From Thermoanaerobacter pseudethanolicus ATCC 33223 (lineage in GTDB: Bacteria > Bacillota > Thermoanaerobacteria > Thermoanaerobacterales > Thermoanaerobacteraceae), in contig NC_010321.1 in NCBI RefSeq assembly GCF_000019085.1, positions 690,501 through 754,500 of the forward strand: a stretch of DNA of 64,000 nucleotides, given 5' to 3'. The notes under the pieces were generated by a model. The model worked only from the letters and a program-made list of their open reading frames with translations. It had not been told where the DNA came from and searched no databases. This document shows, one piece after another, positions 63,660 through 64,000 of this stretch; position 1 is the first letter of the stretch; each line of letters starts with the position of its first letter. A program made the translations under genes and the position numbers.

Positions 63660-64000
63660 GTGTCAGTAGAAGCGGTGAAAGAGTTTTTTAAAGAGAAAGG
63701 ATATGATATTAAAATAAAAATTTTTGAAGATACAAGCACTGTGGAAAAAGCAGCTAAATCTTTAGGGGTAACTCCTGGGGAAATAGCAAAGTCTATGCTT
63801 TTTAGATTAAAAGATAAATATATTATGAATATAACAGCAGGGGATAGAAAAATAGACAATAAAAAATTTAAAGATACTTTTAAAACAAAAGCAAAAATGG
63901 CATCCCCAGAAGAAGTGTTAGAAGTTACAGGGCATCCTGTTGGTGGCGTTTGTCCTTATGGGCTGAAAAATCCGATTGAAGTATATTATGATGTGTCTTT
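63660..64000 (+). CDS. YbaK/EbsC-type aminoacyl-tRNA deacylase (N-terminal part, cut by window end)
   Basis: GTG 63660 opens a frame continuing past the window (113 residues seen). The pattern STVEKAAKSLGVTPGEIAKSMLF and GHPVGGVCPYGLKNP is typical of YbaK/ProX domains that hydrolyse mischarged tRNA. The gene lies 13 bases after metH, so it may share its transcript, but it has no obvious link to methionine synthesis. The C-terminus is outside the window. Confidence 0.82.
   Translation, partial: MSVEAVKEFFKEKGYDIKIKIFEDTSTVEKAAKSLGVTPGEIAKSMLFRLKDKYIMNITAGDRKIDNKKFKDTFKTKAKMASPEEVLEVTGHPVGGVCPYGLKNPIEVYYDVS

Overview
The window looks like a chromosomal segment of a thermophilic, anaerobic, low-GC, spore-forming Firmicute, most likely Thermoanaerobacter or a close relative. 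The supporting signs are AT-rich codon use, strong Shine-Dalgarno sites with frequent TTG/GTG starts, the sporulation regulator WhiA, B12-dependent enzymes, an [FeFe]-hydrogenase maturase, secreted alpha-glucan enzymes and ISLre2/IS30/TnpB elements. The genus is an inference from gene content. I could run no database search.

Layout. 1-4.2 kb: the end of a NifX-like gene, a solo TnpB element, an MBL-fold hydrolase, a ferredoxin remnant and hydE. 4.2-5.6 kb: a CoA-disulfide-reductase-type flavoenzyme behind a strong promoter with a CsoR/CstR-like palindrome. 5.6-10.4 kb: a type II ABC importer (binding protein, permease, ATPase), a TsaA/TrmO-like protein, an FmdE-like protein and a DUF1847 protein. 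10.4-13.7 kb: a cobalamin riboswitch controlling the anaerobic ribonucleotide reductase nrdDG. 13.7-18.5 kb: a decaying region holding truncated genes, a DUF134 gene, an isochorismatase-family hydrolase and an ISLre2 element interrupted by an IS30-family element; both target duplications are visible. 18.5-20.9 kb: a TetR-controlled patatin unit and an unassigned structured RNA next to a zinc-ribbon gene.

20.9-40.4 kb: the cell-envelope/carbon-control block murB-PHP-rapZ-yvcK is separated from whiA-HPr by about 13 kb. That insert carries alpha-glucan use genes (lipoprotein amylase, malEFG, CGTase-like enzyme, cyclomaltodextrinase), two acyl-CoA-dehydratase-related genes and a RodZ-like gene. 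Extracellular glucanases would make maltodextrins or cyclodextrins, MalEFG would import them (no ATPase in the window), and cyclomaltodextrinase, GlgP, Pgi, PfkA and Pyk would carry them into glycolysis. cre-like sites lie in front of the amylase and glgP genes and near rlmD. malG and the CGTase-like gene look like a transferred mosaic.

39.1-57.9 kb holds mostly housekeeping genes: a YtoI-like regulator, dnaE, pfkA, pyk, a thioesterase, rlmD, a truncated Crp-type gene, a MATE exporter, cimA, a DUF1848 protein, an alpha/beta hydrolase, pepT, a nitroreductase and pgi. 58-64 kb holds glgP, a small membrane protein, a SAM-I riboswitch with metF and a short metH, and the start of a YbaK-type deacylase. 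I saw no tRNA, rRNA or CRISPR array.
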